Source: Xenopus tropicalis (taxonomy: Eukaryota; Chordata; Amphibia; Anura; Pipidae). From it: a stretch of DNA of 64,000 nt. The stretch lies in NCBI RefSeq assembly GCF_000004195.4, contig NC_030677.2, positions 103,080,329-103,144,328 on the forward strand, read 5' to 3'. Below the pieces are notes generated by a model, which worked only from the letters and a program-made list of their open reading frames with translations, did no database searches and was not told the origin of the DNA. How positions within the stretch are numbered: the first letter of the stretch is position 1; each line of letters begins with the position of its first letter. The position numbers and the translations under genes were made by a program. Shown piece after piece: positions 43,372 through 55,380 of this stretch.

Positions 43372-43722
43372 GCGTTCTAAAACAGAAACTTATATAAAGC
43401 TCCGAATTAAGGGAAGGTCCTCTCCCATAGACTATTTTTAAAGTAGAATGAAATACATACAGACTACATACTCTTTATAGATAGGTACTATGCTCCTCTA
43501 CTAAAACACTATATTTTTTGTAAGCAAGCATTTCTTCATTAGCAATAAAACAGATGCTTGTAATTGCTTTAAACTACACTGGATATATATATGTTGTTTT
43601 TTTTTTAATGTTTCAATGATTTTTAGCAGACGAGAAGATATGAAGATCCAAATTATAAAATTATCACTGGAGGACTCCAGGTCCTGAACATTCTTTATAA
43701 TAGATCCTATACCTGTACTTTA
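43372..43722. repeat. degenerate MITE, family of 45829-46215
   Basis: AAGCTCCGAATTAAGG and CTCTCCCATAGACT on the left and CAGGTCCTGAACATTC and GATCCTATACCTGTA on the right match that element's two ends. Confidence 0.65.
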
Positions 43723-44067
43723 ACAACTAGTTACCTATTGGCACAGCACAGTTCAGGATAGTGGCGGCACTTCACAATTCATGGTTATTTTCAGAAGATC
43801 TCAGAAGTCTACTAATCATTTAATGTAACCTGGGCTACATGAAGGTACTTACTTACACAGTGTCCATATCACTGGAAACACTTTGCTGCCTTAAATAACT
43901 CCATCACCTCTACTAGTTGGAAGGCAAGATGAGCTTAGTGATACCTATTAAGTGGGACCTATTTTCCCTAACCATGCTTTACAAGAGAATGTTTGGCTTG
44001 GGTCCAGACTACATTTTCTCAGTTATTCATTAAACATCCATGAGACAGATCCATATGAGCAACACCC

Positions 44068-44330
44068 TTAAAGGAGATGTCAACCCTAATTTAAATTTCA
44101 CTTCTAATGGATAGGGCACCTTACCCCCACTTAAACCGCATAAGTGCCACTCCCTCAATATCCCCTACAGCCTACACCATCGCATTCTTTTCTGCTTTGT
44201 TTTGCGTGTCACGCGGCGGCCATTTTGCCGAGTGACGTCATTGAGAGGGCGCGCCTGACCTCTTCAAGGATTTTTTTTTTCAAGCTTCTGCTTTTTTAAA
44301 CAAAGCTGTACAGACATAGATGAAACTGTT
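44068..44330. repeat. T2-type MITE, left part
   Basis: It starts TTAAAGGAGATGTCAACCC. A GC-rich interior near 44210 (GTCACGCGGCGGCCATTTTG) follows. The mirrored right end was not found. Confidence 0.5.
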
Positions 44331-44750
44331 AGGGCATTAAACAACAATAAAATTAAACAGGAATGAAGTGTACATTGCTTAAGTATTTCAGCAAACACTG
44401 TTTAAGCTTGCAAGACTCACTTATAAAATACCTGCAGATCAGATTTAGCGGCGAAAAGGTTAAACTCTCCTGCCTGCAGTCAGAAGAACGTGTTCCAAGA
44501 GAGGGAGCAAAGAGCTCTTGTTTACAAAGGCAGAGTTAGTATAGCAACTGCCTATGCGATCGGCTCATTGGAGGATTGACTGTGGGCGTGGTTAAAGAGT
44601 TCAATCATCTGCTGTGTAGAGAAGAGATTCATCTCAAGTGAGCATGCTCATTAAAACTGCTTGGAACTGCGCATGTGCACCACGCCAGGCAGACAAGGAG
44701 ATTCTGAGGGGAGAGGGAGTTATACAGCTCTGCAGTGAGAGAAAATCCAA

Positions 44751-44908
44751 GGGTTGATTCACTAAAGGTCGATAAATTTTATCGCACTTTTTTTGCATTA
44801 AAATTGACGCGGGAATCGTGTGTTAAGACGCGAAAAATTAGACGCGATAAAATTTTTAACGCATGCTATAAATAGCGCACGTTTTAACGCACTTTAGTGA
44901 ATCGGCCC
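44751..44908. repeat. small MITE, GGGttGATTCACTAAAG type
   Basis: GGGTTGATTCACTAAAGG is mirrored by CTTTAGTGAATCGGCCC. The interior is made of TTTATCGC and ACGCG words. The termini resemble those of the Harbinger-like element at 51267-53533. Confidence 0.8.
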
Positions 44909-44909
44909 A

Positions 44910-45828
44910 CCTGTGTTTTTATTTACAATATCAAGAGGGTGCTATCATTAATTTTAGAAAACTATTTATTTGTAAAAAAACAAACAAACAATTGTTTGAT
45001 TAGACAGAGAAATCAACTAATTTTCCTGCTTGGAAAATTCCTGTCATCTTTAATCTATTAAATGTTTGAGAGAAGAAAAGGAGAAGAGAGAAGAAGCAAT
45101 GGTTTAATAAATAGTGGTGCATTTCCTTCATATAAATGTTTGGCTCTCAAGTAGATTAGTTTTAGATTGGTCAGACTGGCCGAATAAAAGACCTTGCTTT
45201 ATGTTTTACTGTTCCATGCTGACCCTGGTAATAAAAACCAGGTTTTATTAACAGTGTTAGAATACCACATAATGATGCAATTGTTTGACTAAGTAATATT
45301 AAAAGAGAAAAGTTTTCCATTGTTTGTTGAATGCCCTCTAACAGGGCTTTAATGATAGTCTAAAATTACTTTTGGGTAATATATTTAATTTTTGGCACAC
45401 AAATTCTGCAAATAATTAAGTTCTCTGAACAATCAAATGGAACAGTTAGTGGCTGAATTATTACTTTGCAGAGTACTGATGTTAATATAATAAAGCTTCA
45501 TCCTCTCTGCATTTTTTTTTTATATTTATCATTGACATTTGCATGTCATGGGTTCCTATTCTGTGTCATCAGACTGTTGCAATTTATTACGAAACTGAAA
45601 AGTACTTACTGTTTTCTTGGTTTAAAGAACTAATGTAGAAAACTCATTATTTTTGGTATTTTAGGTGACTGCCTAAAGACAACAAAAAGGAGCTGGCTCA
45701 AAACATAAATTCCTGCCCATGTTGTGGCATAGTTCTTTCCTCAGTGTTGACCCTGAATGCTCAGAAACTGCATCCAGCCAGCAAACAAGTTTAATCCAGC
45801 CCTTCACTTCTATGTTAAATGTCCATTA
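44910..45828. other. intergenic spacer
   Basis: AT-rich; no genes or clear repeats were recognised. Confidence 0.5.
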
Positions 45829-46215
45829 TACAGGTATGGGATCTGTCATCCAGAAACCCGTTATCCAGAAAGCTCTGAATTACAGGAAAGTTGTCTCCCA
45901 TAGACTCCATTGTAAAATAGTAATTAAACAGTACCTTGTACTTGATCCCATACATGTTAAGATCCGTTTGTTTGCCCGATAGGAAATAGGGAGGCCCGTC
46001 AGGCTGGGCCCCATTCAAGGACAAATAAGCTGTCGAAACGGTCTAAAGGACTCGAATCATCAGCTTAAATCTGTCTGTGTATGGCTACCTTTCGATATAA
46101 CAAATCCATATTGGAAGCAAAACAATCCTGTTGGGTTTAATTTAATTACATTTTTATAGAGGATCCATATTATGGAAAGACCAGGTCCAGGTCCCGAGCA
46201 TTCTGGATAATGGGA
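45829..46215. repeat. MITE with ACAGGTATGGGATC end, split by another MITE fragment
   Basis: The left part has ACAGGTATGGGATCTGTCAT, ACCCGTTATCCAGAAAGCTC and CTCCCATAGACTCCATT. The right part has CAGGTCCCGAGCATTCTGG to about 46215. Between about 45965 and 46095 lies a fragment ending TGTGTATGGCTACCTTT, of the 30357-30615 family. Confidence 0.75.
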
Positions 46216-46273
46216 CCAGCAGAGCAAACTATGCTGGTCATATACATAAGCACATTTTACTCTTAAATATATA

Positions 46274-46342
<69 letters not shown>
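46274..46342. repeat. TA dinucleotide microsatellite
   Basis: About 34 TA units in an uninterrupted run. The open frames across it are artefacts of the repeat. Confidence 0.95.
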
Positions 46343-46343
<1 letters not shown>

Positions 46344-47330
46344 TCTGCTTTTTTAACATATATACCGTAATCTACAGTACACTTTTGACCCCTTAAATAT
46401 ATCACTACCACAAGAACATAAGACAGGCCTTGACTTCTTAAACATGTCACTTTCATTAGTACACTGATTATATTTAGCAGTACTTTCAGCACATACAGGC
46501 AGCTTGTTTTGCCTGTGGTATCTTGTGAATGAACTTTCAGCTCCTCTTCATGTAAACACTCATAGGCAGCGAGCTGGGCTGGGGTTCAGCTCTGTGAATT
46601 AAGAGCAACCCTTTTTGGCAAGTCATAAAAGCTCCTTCCAACTGCAGAACTAGTCCTACTTATGTGCTGTATATATATTGCACTGTAAACAAAAGGAGTG
46701 TGGCAAAGAGGCAGGTGGATGAGCGGAAGAACAATTTCAGCTAGAACAGACTGGTTTGGGCTGAGTGAAGGCAGAGAGACAGTGGGGGCTGAGAGCAAAC
46801 ATCTGCAGCCAGGGTATGGTATGTGAAAAATATAAATTTAGTGCATACAAAAGCTGTATGTGTAGTGCTTATATACCATGGAAGTCAATGAGGGGAAAAC
46901 CTTTTCTTGTTAAGGGAATTCCAGAAAATTCTTGGAGAACATGGAGCCCGTCATGATTTCCAAGAACTCCACTTCTACAGAGTTGTTTCTCAGCCTCTTG
47001 CCTGTACTTCTGTGCAGTCCATGGTACTACCAATTCCTCTTCCTGTGGTTCACTGAGGGTGGGAGGTGTGAAGGCACATGATTCCACAGACATAAACAAT
47101 GTAGACATAGACAACGCGAGTTCTTTAAACAGAAGCTAATCATTGCTGACCCATAGAAATGACACCCTGGATTAAAACATTTTTCAAAATCAATGTGAAG
47201 TGCCTTTAAAAAAGGCTAGCCTGTAAAATATACAGTATGATTCTGTTTTACAAGAAATATAAAATCATGCTGAGGAATTTTCATTTAATGTAAGTGAGAA
47301 TATATTATTTATATCTCGAATACAACATCC
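46343..47330. other. intergenic spacer
   Basis: Short open frames on both strands show no recognisable domain, and no repeat family was identified. Confidence 0.45.
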
Positions 47331-47333
47331 TTA

Positions 47334-47662
47334 GCAGGGCTGTAGTTATATGTAGGCACTTGAGGTCCTGGGCCTAGGGCGACAACTTTAGGGGGGCTTC
47401 TAAAAAATAGATTGATTTTTTTGTAAGAAAAATGAAAAAAACCTCTCCAGCTGCTGACAGAGACTTGCTGTGTAAATACGGTAGAGGAGCTGGGGGGAAA
47501 GAGGGGCATCAGGCGCATTTTAGTGCATCACAGACGGAAGTGATGTCATGAGTAACAAGTGACATCGCTCACAGCCATGCTCGTGACGTCACTTCCGTAA
47601 GCAAGGGACACCCCTAGGTCTGGTGCCAAGGGTGGCACTGGACCTAAATACAGCTCTGATCA
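47334..47662. repeat. MITE-like repeat with AGGGCTGTA ends
   Basis: AGCAGGGCTGTAGTTATAT at the left is approximately mirrored by GGACCTAAATACAGCTCTG at the right. Inside, GACGGAAGTGATGTCATG is mirrored by CGTGACGTCACTTCCGT. Confidence 0.65.
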
Positions 47663-48840
47663 CTAGTAGGATATTTTTATGTCTAGAAAATCAGAATCAA
47701 AAGAAAATATCAGTAAAGTTCAGAATGCAATTTTGTTTTTCAAAATTTGCTTCAGACTGGTTTATAGTTAATATATCCCCTTGGCCACGGCAGACCTAAC
47801 TCAGTAACTCAAGCTGTCTATGAAACAAAACAATTGTAAAATTACTTTAAATATTATTGTTACTCTTGTGAATTACCCTAGTGTAATAAAACAGTCAGCA
47901 TCATGCTTTAAATTTTCTCTTCCTCACTTTTATGACCTACATTTTAAAGGAAATAAAAAGTCTTTCGTGACCAATCAGGTTTAACCCCTTGAACATTTCT
48001 ACTTAATCTCATATTTATTGAATATTTACTTACTGTTATAAATTAAAAAAATAAATTAACCATTTTAATACTAAGATAATATTTAGTGAAAACATGTAGA
48101 ACATATCATGTCAAACTCAACAGATAGCAATTTGCCATTTTCTTTTTTTAATGGTTTAAAATCCAAGTAAATTGTTTCCTAAATGAACAGTAAGATCAGT
48201 CATTTACAAATATATTTTTGAAACCTGTGTAAACTGCGCCTACTGATACTGTATATAGTGTTGTAAAGTAGAAGGGCACATTAATAAGTCTTGTGCACAT
48301 TGAGGGTATAAATTCTACTTCTCCATTGCAGCTGATTATGTCGCTTACTATGTGCCCTCCCGTGGGATAATACTCAACATTCTAAAAATATTCCAGTTAC
48401 ATATATACGCCTAGCTTTTGTGAAGAGACACAAAAAACTGTTTAGCAAGTGGCATCACTTGCTTTCTGATACAGCTACATGGGTAATTTTTTGACAACTA
48501 TTTTGAGGCCTGTAATTAGTAAGTGATAAATTCTGGGTTATACCATATACAACAATATAATTCTCTTTCTGGCTAACCAAAACACACTAGCTAACATAGA
48601 GGAGTTTTCCATATTTTGAAACCATATTTTTTATGAAAAAGAAAAGCCACCTGGCCAGTATTACAGATTTACCGGTAATTGCCCCTGGCCTCTGATCAGC
48701 CCAATCTGCCTGAATCTCCCTTCATGCACATTTGCATCATGACTCCCCCCCCCCTTTACATCACACACCCAGCCAATTGCATCACTGCCCCACCCTCTCA
48801 TGGCCCTGCCCCTGCTTGTTACAAGGAAAGTAGACACCCT
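47663..48840. other. intergenic spacer
   Basis: AT-rich, with no supported gene. A C run lies near 48745. Confidence 0.45.
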
Positions 48841-48847
48841 ATCTGCA

Positions 48848-49157
48848 TATATATATATATATATATATAGAAGCCCAAGCAACAGGCACTCACGTCTGAT
48901 GGAGTCACAGATCGCCTGGGTGCAGTATTTAGAGCTGTAGTATAGAGAGCAAAAATGGAAGAATGCCGCACTCACAGGGCTTAGTGTAGAAAAATAGAGT
49001 AGTTTATTCAAACAAAAACCTAACGTTTCGGCTGGAACCTCAGCCTTTCTCAAAGTGAGAAGGGCTGAGGTTCCAGCCGAAACGTTAGGTTTTTGTTTGA
49101 ATAAACTACTCTATTTTTCTACACTAAGCCCTGTGAGTGCGGCATTCTTCCATTTTT

Positions 49158-49210
<53 letters not shown>

Positions 49211-49212
49211 TT
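48848..49212. mobile_element. Penelope-type inverted dimer lying between TA repeats
   Basis: A 109-bp arm (48944-49052) is followed after 3 bases by its reverse complement (49056-49164) with only isolated mismatches and no indels. Each arm reads outward as GGCT/AGCC stem II, GAAACGTTAGG, an AATAAAC tail and GTGAGTGCGGCA. TA runs at about 48848-48869 and 49187-49211 flank the structure, the right one preceded by a TC run. Confidence 0.85.
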
Positions 49213-50570
49213 ACCTATTGGTCTATATGTGGTACAACCAGCAGACCCATGAAAATGTTTTCCCTAAGGCTGCAGCAGCCCCTCTGGCATTTGCCAGAAT
49301 CCACAGAATGCCAGTCTGGGCTGGAAGCTGGCATAAATGGAATCTACCTGTCACTGCCTACATGGGGTGGATTTCAAACAGAGATTACACAATTAAGCAT
49401 TGGGCGGCATTGGCAGTGGAAAAGACATTGGTCTGACATTGGCATAAGTTTTCCAACACTTATTGCACCAGGAAGAAAGTTAGTGCACCCAGTCACAGTC
49501 TGTTCACCACACTAGGTATGTTTTGTATTTTGCACTTGAGAAACACTTTGCAGTACACAGCAGCTTGATGATAAACATTAAAAATTTCAGACCAGGGGTC
49601 AATGACAGCATTTGCATTCCCTTACTAGCATTTTATTCCTGCATTATTTGCGTTGGGGATTCCGCATGACTGAGGAACACATTTCCCCCCTCACTGTGCC
49701 CTTTTATGGATGTTATTGAAGAATCCATGTAGCAGAGAGTTTGTGTACATTGCTGAGTGTGTTTAAATTTAAGTATGCCTGAATTACCCATGTATTTGCA
49801 CATGTATGTTTATGAGTGCTCATTTGTGTTACTGAATATATGTTAAACTATACAGTGATAGACAGACACATTTTCAATGCTGCATGTCTGAGAAATAGCA
49901 GATAAGTAGGAAAATGTATGGAATGTCATTAATTTAAAGCGTTAGCTGCTTGTGTAACTGAAAGCATATATCTGGAAATGCAAAAACATAAATGTATTAT
50001 GTAAGATATTAATAAAGAGCTCATTTCAGCCATTCATATTGACCATAATATAATATATTTTTTTTGTTAAAGGAAACTGTTGCTTTTATACAAAATCTGG
50101 TAAACTGAAGTGGATGCTTAATGATTGTTTTTGACAAATGGGCTTTGTTATTTTGTTTGTATAGTTTATGAGATATAAATGGTTTATTATTGTACTTCCT
50201 CAAGCTTTTTCCTATTGCAAACAACATATGTTGTTTGATTCCCTTTAAAAAAAGACCCCATCATTATCAGCATTATCAAAAATGCTTGTACCAGTAACTG
50301 CAATTACTGATCTAGGATAGGATATATGAATAGCCATCTTGCTTAACCAAAACTTCTTTTTAATAGTAAAACTGATTTTTTTGTTGGTGGCAAAATGCCC
50401 CTGTACGCCATTACCCTAATAGTATGGATTACTCAAAAGAATATCTATGATCTGGTTTAAATGAAAGTCTACCAGAACAATACTTTGTCTTAGGACCATG
50501 ATCCCAAACACCTGTGACTGAGGTCCCAAACTGACCACTGCAGCTTAGTTTCCTTTTTCACAAAGACTCA
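49213..50570. other. intergenic spacer
   Basis: No gene or recognised repeat family. Several plus-strand frames near 49140-49515 start in the TC/TA repeats and are not genes. Confidence 0.45.
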
Positions 50571-50989
50571 GGGGCACATTTATCAAAGTACGATTGAGTC
50601 TGAATACAAAAAATTTGTATTGGTTCATACTGTGTGTATTTTCTGCGACTTTTTCGTACATTTGCGACAAAATTTGTTCGTCAAAATCGTATTGCCACAC
50701 CGAGTACGAAAGTTTCGGATTCATTCAAGCTTTGGTATCGTGACTTTCTTTGGGTCAGGTTGGAGCTGCAGAGTGCCATTGAGTCCTATGGGAGGCTTCC
50801 AAAATCATGCACAGAAGGATCAAAGTTGAAAAGGTTTTTCCGCCGTTTACGGTCGTTCGATACGAAAATTTCTTGACTTTCAGGTGGCCAATACAAATTG
50901 TGATATTTGCGATCATCAGAAATTATCATATCTAATCCAAATTTTTCCCATTTCGGGATTCAAATTCATACTTTGATGAATGTGCCCCC
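50571..50989. repeat. MITE with GGGGCACATTTATCAAAGTA ends, complete
   Basis: GGGGCACATTTATCAAAGTA at the left is mirrored by TACTTTGATGAATGTGCCCC at the right. The interior has CGAGTACGAAAGTTTCGG and GTGCCATTGAGTCCTATGGG as in the copy at 36140-36562. Confidence 0.88.
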
Positions 50990-50991
50990 TA

Positions 50992-51266
50992 GGGGCTGAT
51001 TTACTAAGACACGAATTCGAATCCGAATTGGAAAAATTCCGATTGGAAAACGAACATTTTGCGACTTTTTCGTATTTTTTGCGATTTTTTCGGCGTCTTT
51101 ACGACTTTTCGGAAATTGTCGCGACTTTTTCGTTACCAATACGATTTGCGCGAAAAAATTCGAGTTTTTCGTAGCCATTCCGAAAGTAGCGCAAAATCTG
51201 GCAATTTTTTCATAGCATTAAAACTTGCGCGAAAAGTTGCGCCTTTTTCGTAGCGTTAAAACTTAA
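50992..51266. repeat. partial MITE rich in CGAAT and GCGA words
   Basis: It starts AGGGGCTGATTTACTAAGAC directly behind the previous element. The matching right end was not found before the Harbinger-like element begins at 51267. Confidence 0.6.
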
Positions 51267-51690
51267 AGGGCCTGATTCACTAAAGTTTATCGCATGCTTT
51301 TTTGCGTTAAAATACGCAAAATAATTTGCGCGCGATTCACCATAGTATTATCGCGTGCGAAAAATTGCCATTTTCGCATTGGTTATTTCTCACACAAGTT
51401 TTAGCGCATGCGTTAATTTCCGCACTGAAAAGAATACTATCGCATGATTCGCTATATCTTTTGCTCGCTAAATATTGCATTCGGCTATGCGAAAATTAAC
51501 ACCTACTACAGGCAGGCGAAAAATTATACAAAAGTACAGTAAATGAGTTTTTTGCAATAAAATATGGACTTACAGTGTTTTTTCGCGATTTTGTAATCTC
51601 GCGAATTGCGGACATTTTGTGGCGATTTTGTAATCTCGTGACATGTGCGACTTGGGGCCATTTTGTGTCATTCAGCCAAACTGAGAGGAG

Positions 51691-53117
51691 ATGCCTGGGG
51701 TTTCTGACTTGCTACCAGGGGAGAGGCGCTATATTATCAGCGTGCTCCTGCGTGCAGGATATGACAACCCACTTAGGGGTCCACGAGAGGAAGAGGGCAA
51801 TCCTAAGAGAGGGTTTGCTCGTCGGGTTTGCCCTTGATGTGGGCCCCCACCAGCTCCGGCGGCTGTGGTCCGACCTTAAGCGCAGGAGCCCAGAACTGGT
51901 CGCTGAAATTAGAGAAGGTAATTATTGTACTTTATTATGCTTTTACAGTATACGTTCAGTAAAAGATTTAGCAAGTAATTTGAACTAAAGGTACAAATGT
52001 AAGAAATGTCAGGGATGATGAAAGTAACATAGTAACATAGTAAGTTGGGTTGAAAAAAGACATACGTCCATCACGTCCAACCATAATGCCAGTGAGGAAC
52101 TGAAATGTTGCTCACAATAAACCTCTGAATATTATTTCACATCTTTGTGACTCCTTTCAAAATCTTGTGTGTGCTGTCACCCCATGCCTGTCTAGATTTT
52201 GTTTTGCCACAGGCACCCAGGTGTTATTGTTCCTTATGGTGTGCAGCTTCCCAGCACTTCCTATTGTATATGTATATATATATACACATCTATTTTCAAA
52301 TACATATGCATAAATAAGTTTAAAGCAGGGGGGAAGCAGCAGGTAGCGGCCCATAGTGTGAGTCATTTGGGGAAGGGCCACGAATGTTTTAGGGGGCCCT
52401 GGCTAACAATGTCTGTGTGTCCTTTGTATTGATGTGAGGGTTCACAGGGGGAGGGGCCATTGGGGGCGTGGGAGGAGGGGGGCCCAAAAAATGTTGTTGT
52501 GATGGGCCCCGTTATTTATGATGGTGTATGAATGTATATATATATAATATATTACACAAAATAACATCTTGCAATATTATTTTACAGAACTTCAGCTGGC
52601 ACCTCCTCCTCAGGCCCAACCCCAGGCCCTCCAGCCTCTACCGGCCCCAGCGGCCCGACCTGCGGCCCCCGAGGCCCGAGCAGAGGCCCCAGGACCCATC
52701 CAGGCCCCACAGGCCCCAGCAGCCATCCAGGCCCCCGAGGACCCAGCAGACTGCCAGGCCCCCGAGGACCCAGCAGACTGGCAGGCCCCCGAGGCTGAAG
52801 AGGCCCCCGAGGCCCCAGGGTCCCCCAAGGCCCCAGACACTCCCCCCCTTGATTTCTCCCCCAGTTTCCCCCCACTTTCCCCCCCGGCCCTTGAGTTCTC
52901 CCCCCAGGCCCAACACTCTCCCCAGGCCAAGCGCTGGGCACCAGGTCCTCCTGCTGACGAGGGTCCATCACGCCAGACCGAAGATGTGGGGACCCAAACA
53001 ACACCTGGGAGGACTGACCCCACACTTCGGTCAATGCAGGAGGACCTGGAAACTCTGAAGGCCCAGGTGGCCCAGCTGCAGCAGGACATGAGGGAACTCA
53101 AGGGCAGCAAGCCCTAA
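51691..53117 (+). CDS. MYB/SANT-like, proline-rich, coiled-coil protein of the Harbinger-like element; exon 1 probably frameshifted
   Basis: Exon 1 (to 51917) ends HQLRRLWSDLKRRSPELVAE then IRE, a helix typical of MYB/SANT- or MADF-like proteins of Harbinger transposons. An in-phase GTAATT donor and the TTTTACAG acceptor at 52587 join it to exon 2 (52588-53117). Exon 2 has a strongly Pro/Ala-rich region with repeated QAPEDPAD and EAPxAP units, then a C-terminal coiled coil (SMQEDLETLKAQVAQLQQDM) and TAA. An ATG at 51691 opens MPGVSDLLPGERRYIISVLL, which also looks MYB-like, but this frame stops at 51835, one base out of phase with the final helix. A one-base indel near 51810-51835 is likely. 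An alternative start in the final frame is the ATG at 51761. Confidence 0.5.
52008..52088. repeat. interspersed repeat with AGTAACATAGTAACATAGTA start
   Basis: The start is followed by AGTTGGGTTGAAAAAAGACA and CGTCCATCACGTCCAACC, a widespread vertebrate repeat whose family I cannot name. It sits in the intron of the accessory gene. Confidence 0.6.
52588..53117 (+). CDS. exon 2 of the MYB-like accessory gene
   Basis: The exon encodes 176 residues. GC content is far above the surroundings because of Pro and Ala codons. The opposite strand is also open over most of this range for the same compositional reason. It ends ELKGSKP and TAA. Confidence 0.65.
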
Positions 53118-53701
53118 GTTTTTTTTTTTTTTTATAGTCTTTTAAAAAAGTTTATTCTTGTAATTAAAGTTTTTATTTTTCTACTTTTGAACTGGGTAAT
53201 GTCTAATTATTTTGCCTTCCTTGATATGGTATTCTATACTTTCATGTAGTTTCCCCAAAACTCTTACATTTATCAGTAACAGCATCAATATGCTATATGG
53301 GTTAAATGTTTGCAAATATTCTGGCATCAATTTTGCCTTTAGCCCATTTTGCTGAATAGTAAAACTTGCGCTAATTAGTACGTAGCGTATTTTCTGGCGA
53401 GTGGGATAACTGCCAATCCAATTTTTTGTTGCCAGAATAATTGCAATTTAATAAAGTGCCCATAACATATTTGCCATTTATTCTGTGTGTAAAATCTCCC
53501 ACTTAATTTAAGCCACTTTAGCAAACAGACCCCTAAGTATTTGGCTAAATATTCTTAAATGCCCCCCCCCCCCCATTTTATTATCTCCTATTGAGGGAGG
53601 ACTGCATTGTCACATTGATCTCCCTAGGCTCACACATCTCTAAGGAATTCTGCATATTTGCAGCATAGGTCAATAAATTAGTAAATGGGCAATTCTAAAG
53701 A

Positions 53702-54180
53702 TTAAAGGAGAAGGAAAGGCTAATAAAGAGTTAATCTCAAGCTGCAGGCATACCTTTAGTTGTCTTAATAGTGCCCTTAAGTCTCCCCATATTTCTCCCG
53801 TTCAGATGTCGCCAAGCGAGCGGATCTTCCCCCGATATCCCCACCTACGGGTGGGCGATATCGGGGAGCATTTAGGTTAAAAAAAAAATAATCCCATCGT
53901 TTGGCCCTGGGGCCAAACGATCGGATTATGTGGGCGGCAATGGGGCAGTCGGATCGGGGACCGCATCAACGAGCCGATGCGGTCCCCGATCCGACCAGAT
54001 TTTCTAACCTGGCCGATCGAGATCTGGCCAATTTCAGGCCAGATCTCGGTCGGCCAGGCCGCTCTGCTCTCCCCATACACGGGCCGATTAGCTGCCGAAT
54101 CGGTCCAAGGGACCGATATCGGCAGCTATAGTCGGCCCGTGTATGGCCACCTTTAGTTTTTACCTTTCTTTCTCCTTTAA
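53702..54180. repeat. T2-type MITE containing a second MITE
   Basis: TTAAAGGAGAAGGAAAGGCT at 53702 is mirrored by ACCTTTCTTTCTCCTTTAA ending at 54180. Inside, about 53800-54155 belongs to the GTGTATGGCCACCTTTA family of 30357-30615. Confidence 0.85.
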
Positions 54181-54372
54181 ATCCTCCTGTGCACCTGAGC
54201 CCCCCATACTGCTTTGTGCACTAAAGCTTATTGACTGGATTTTTATATCTTCATCAAAATTGTATATTAATCAATATATTTGTTTTAAACATAGCAAACA
54301 AACTAATCTAGTCATTTAACCCAGCTGCTGAATAACATGACAGTTTGTGTATCTGGCTGTGTATGGCAATCT

Positions 54373-55213
54373 TTAAAGGAATACTGTCATGGGTAAACAT
54401 GTTTTTCAAAATGCATCAGTTAATAGAGCTTCTCCAGCAGAATCAATCACGCAAACAGATCTTTTATATCTAATTTTGAAACTTCATATGGTGCTAGATA
54501 TATTCTTCATTTTCCAGGGTGCCACAGCCATGTGACCTGTGCTCTGATAAATCTCAGTCACACTTTACTGCTGAGCTGCAAGTTGAAGTGATATCACCCC
54601 CTCCCTTTATGCCCAGCAGCCGATCAGCAGAACAATGGCAAGGTAGCAAGATAGCAAGATCAGAATGGCACTCAATAGTAAGAAATCCAAGTCCGGCTTG
54701 GGACTCCTCCAGTTACATGGGAGTAGGAGAAACAATAGGTTATTCGAAAGCAATTCTAATGTGTAGCGCTGGCTCTTTCTGAAAGCTCAGACTCAGGCAC
54801 AATGCACTGAGATAGCTGCCTAATATTACACCCAGGGGCACTGCTGCCATGGGGCTAGTTGAGTAACTCACCTCGAGTGGCAGCACCTGGCAAGTTACTA
54901 TGGGCGGCAAACCGCTCCTGGTAACTTAAAAAGCTGAAATTCCGATTTCAGTGCTGTCGCACTCCCTGCACTAGCAACTTGCGCCCCTCTCTGACGCAAA
55001 AAAGTTAAGTGCGGGGGAAACGAGGGGGGACAGCATCAACTTGTCTGCCTCAGGGAGCTAGGACTCCTGAGGTGACGCTAATTACACCTAAAAAAAATAC
55101 ATTTGTTGGTTCAAGAATAAAATTTTAAATAGTAGAGTGAATTATTTGCTATGCAAACAGAGTAATTTAGAAATAAAAAGTATACCGTAAAAATCATGAC
55201 AGTATTCCTTTAA
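54373..55213. repeat. TTAA-flanked MITE, 0.84 kb
   Basis: TTAAAGGAATACTGTCATG at 54373 is mirrored by CATGACAGTATTCCTTTAA ending at 55213. About 54830-55085 may be a second repeat inserted in it (GGGGCACTGCTGCCATGGGG onwards). Confidence 0.88.
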
Positions 55214-55216
55214 TAG

Positions 55217-55380
55217 CTACGGCCACACAGGGCTGATTCTCGAGCAGATTTTAGATGGCAAAATGCATACTCTGCTTCATATGCCTGCACCTGAGCAGGC
55301 ACATCTGAATCTGGTTGGAACATAGGGGCATCTTGTCCTGTGTTTATCCTCAAGCCGAGAATCAGCCCCACGGGGCTTAA
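55217..55380. repeat. small MITE with GGCTGATTCTCG ends
   Basis: CACAGGGCTGATTCTCGAG at the left is mirrored by CAAGCCGAGAATCAGCCCC at the right. Confidence 0.8.

Larger units (their letters stand above)
51267..53533 (+). mobile_element. Harbinger-like DNA transposon carrying an accessory MYB-like gene
   Basis: The left end AGGGCCTGATTCACTAAAG is mirrored by the right end CTTTAGCAAACAGACCCC with a few mismatches. TAA lies immediately outside both ends (51264-51266 and 53534-53536), as expected for the 3-bp TWA duplication of PIF/Harbinger elements. The 2.27-kb interior holds one two-exon gene. No DDE transposase frame is visible, so the element would depend on a transposase from elsewhere. 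The family is inferred from ends, duplication and gene type. Confidence 0.65.

Noticed and set aside
46060..46492. Frames encoding long Ile-Tyr runs
   Set aside because: They are translations of the TA microsatellite.
49137..49515. Plus-strand frames starting with Ser-Leu and Ile-Tyr runs
   Set aside because: They start in TC and TA repeats. The downstream part has no recognised domain.
52582..53110. Three long minus-strand frames opposite the proline-rich exon
   Set aside because: GC-rich Pro/Ala codons leave the opposite strand open. The Gly/Trp-rich products have no domain, while the plus frame has splice-compatible ends and a coiled coil.
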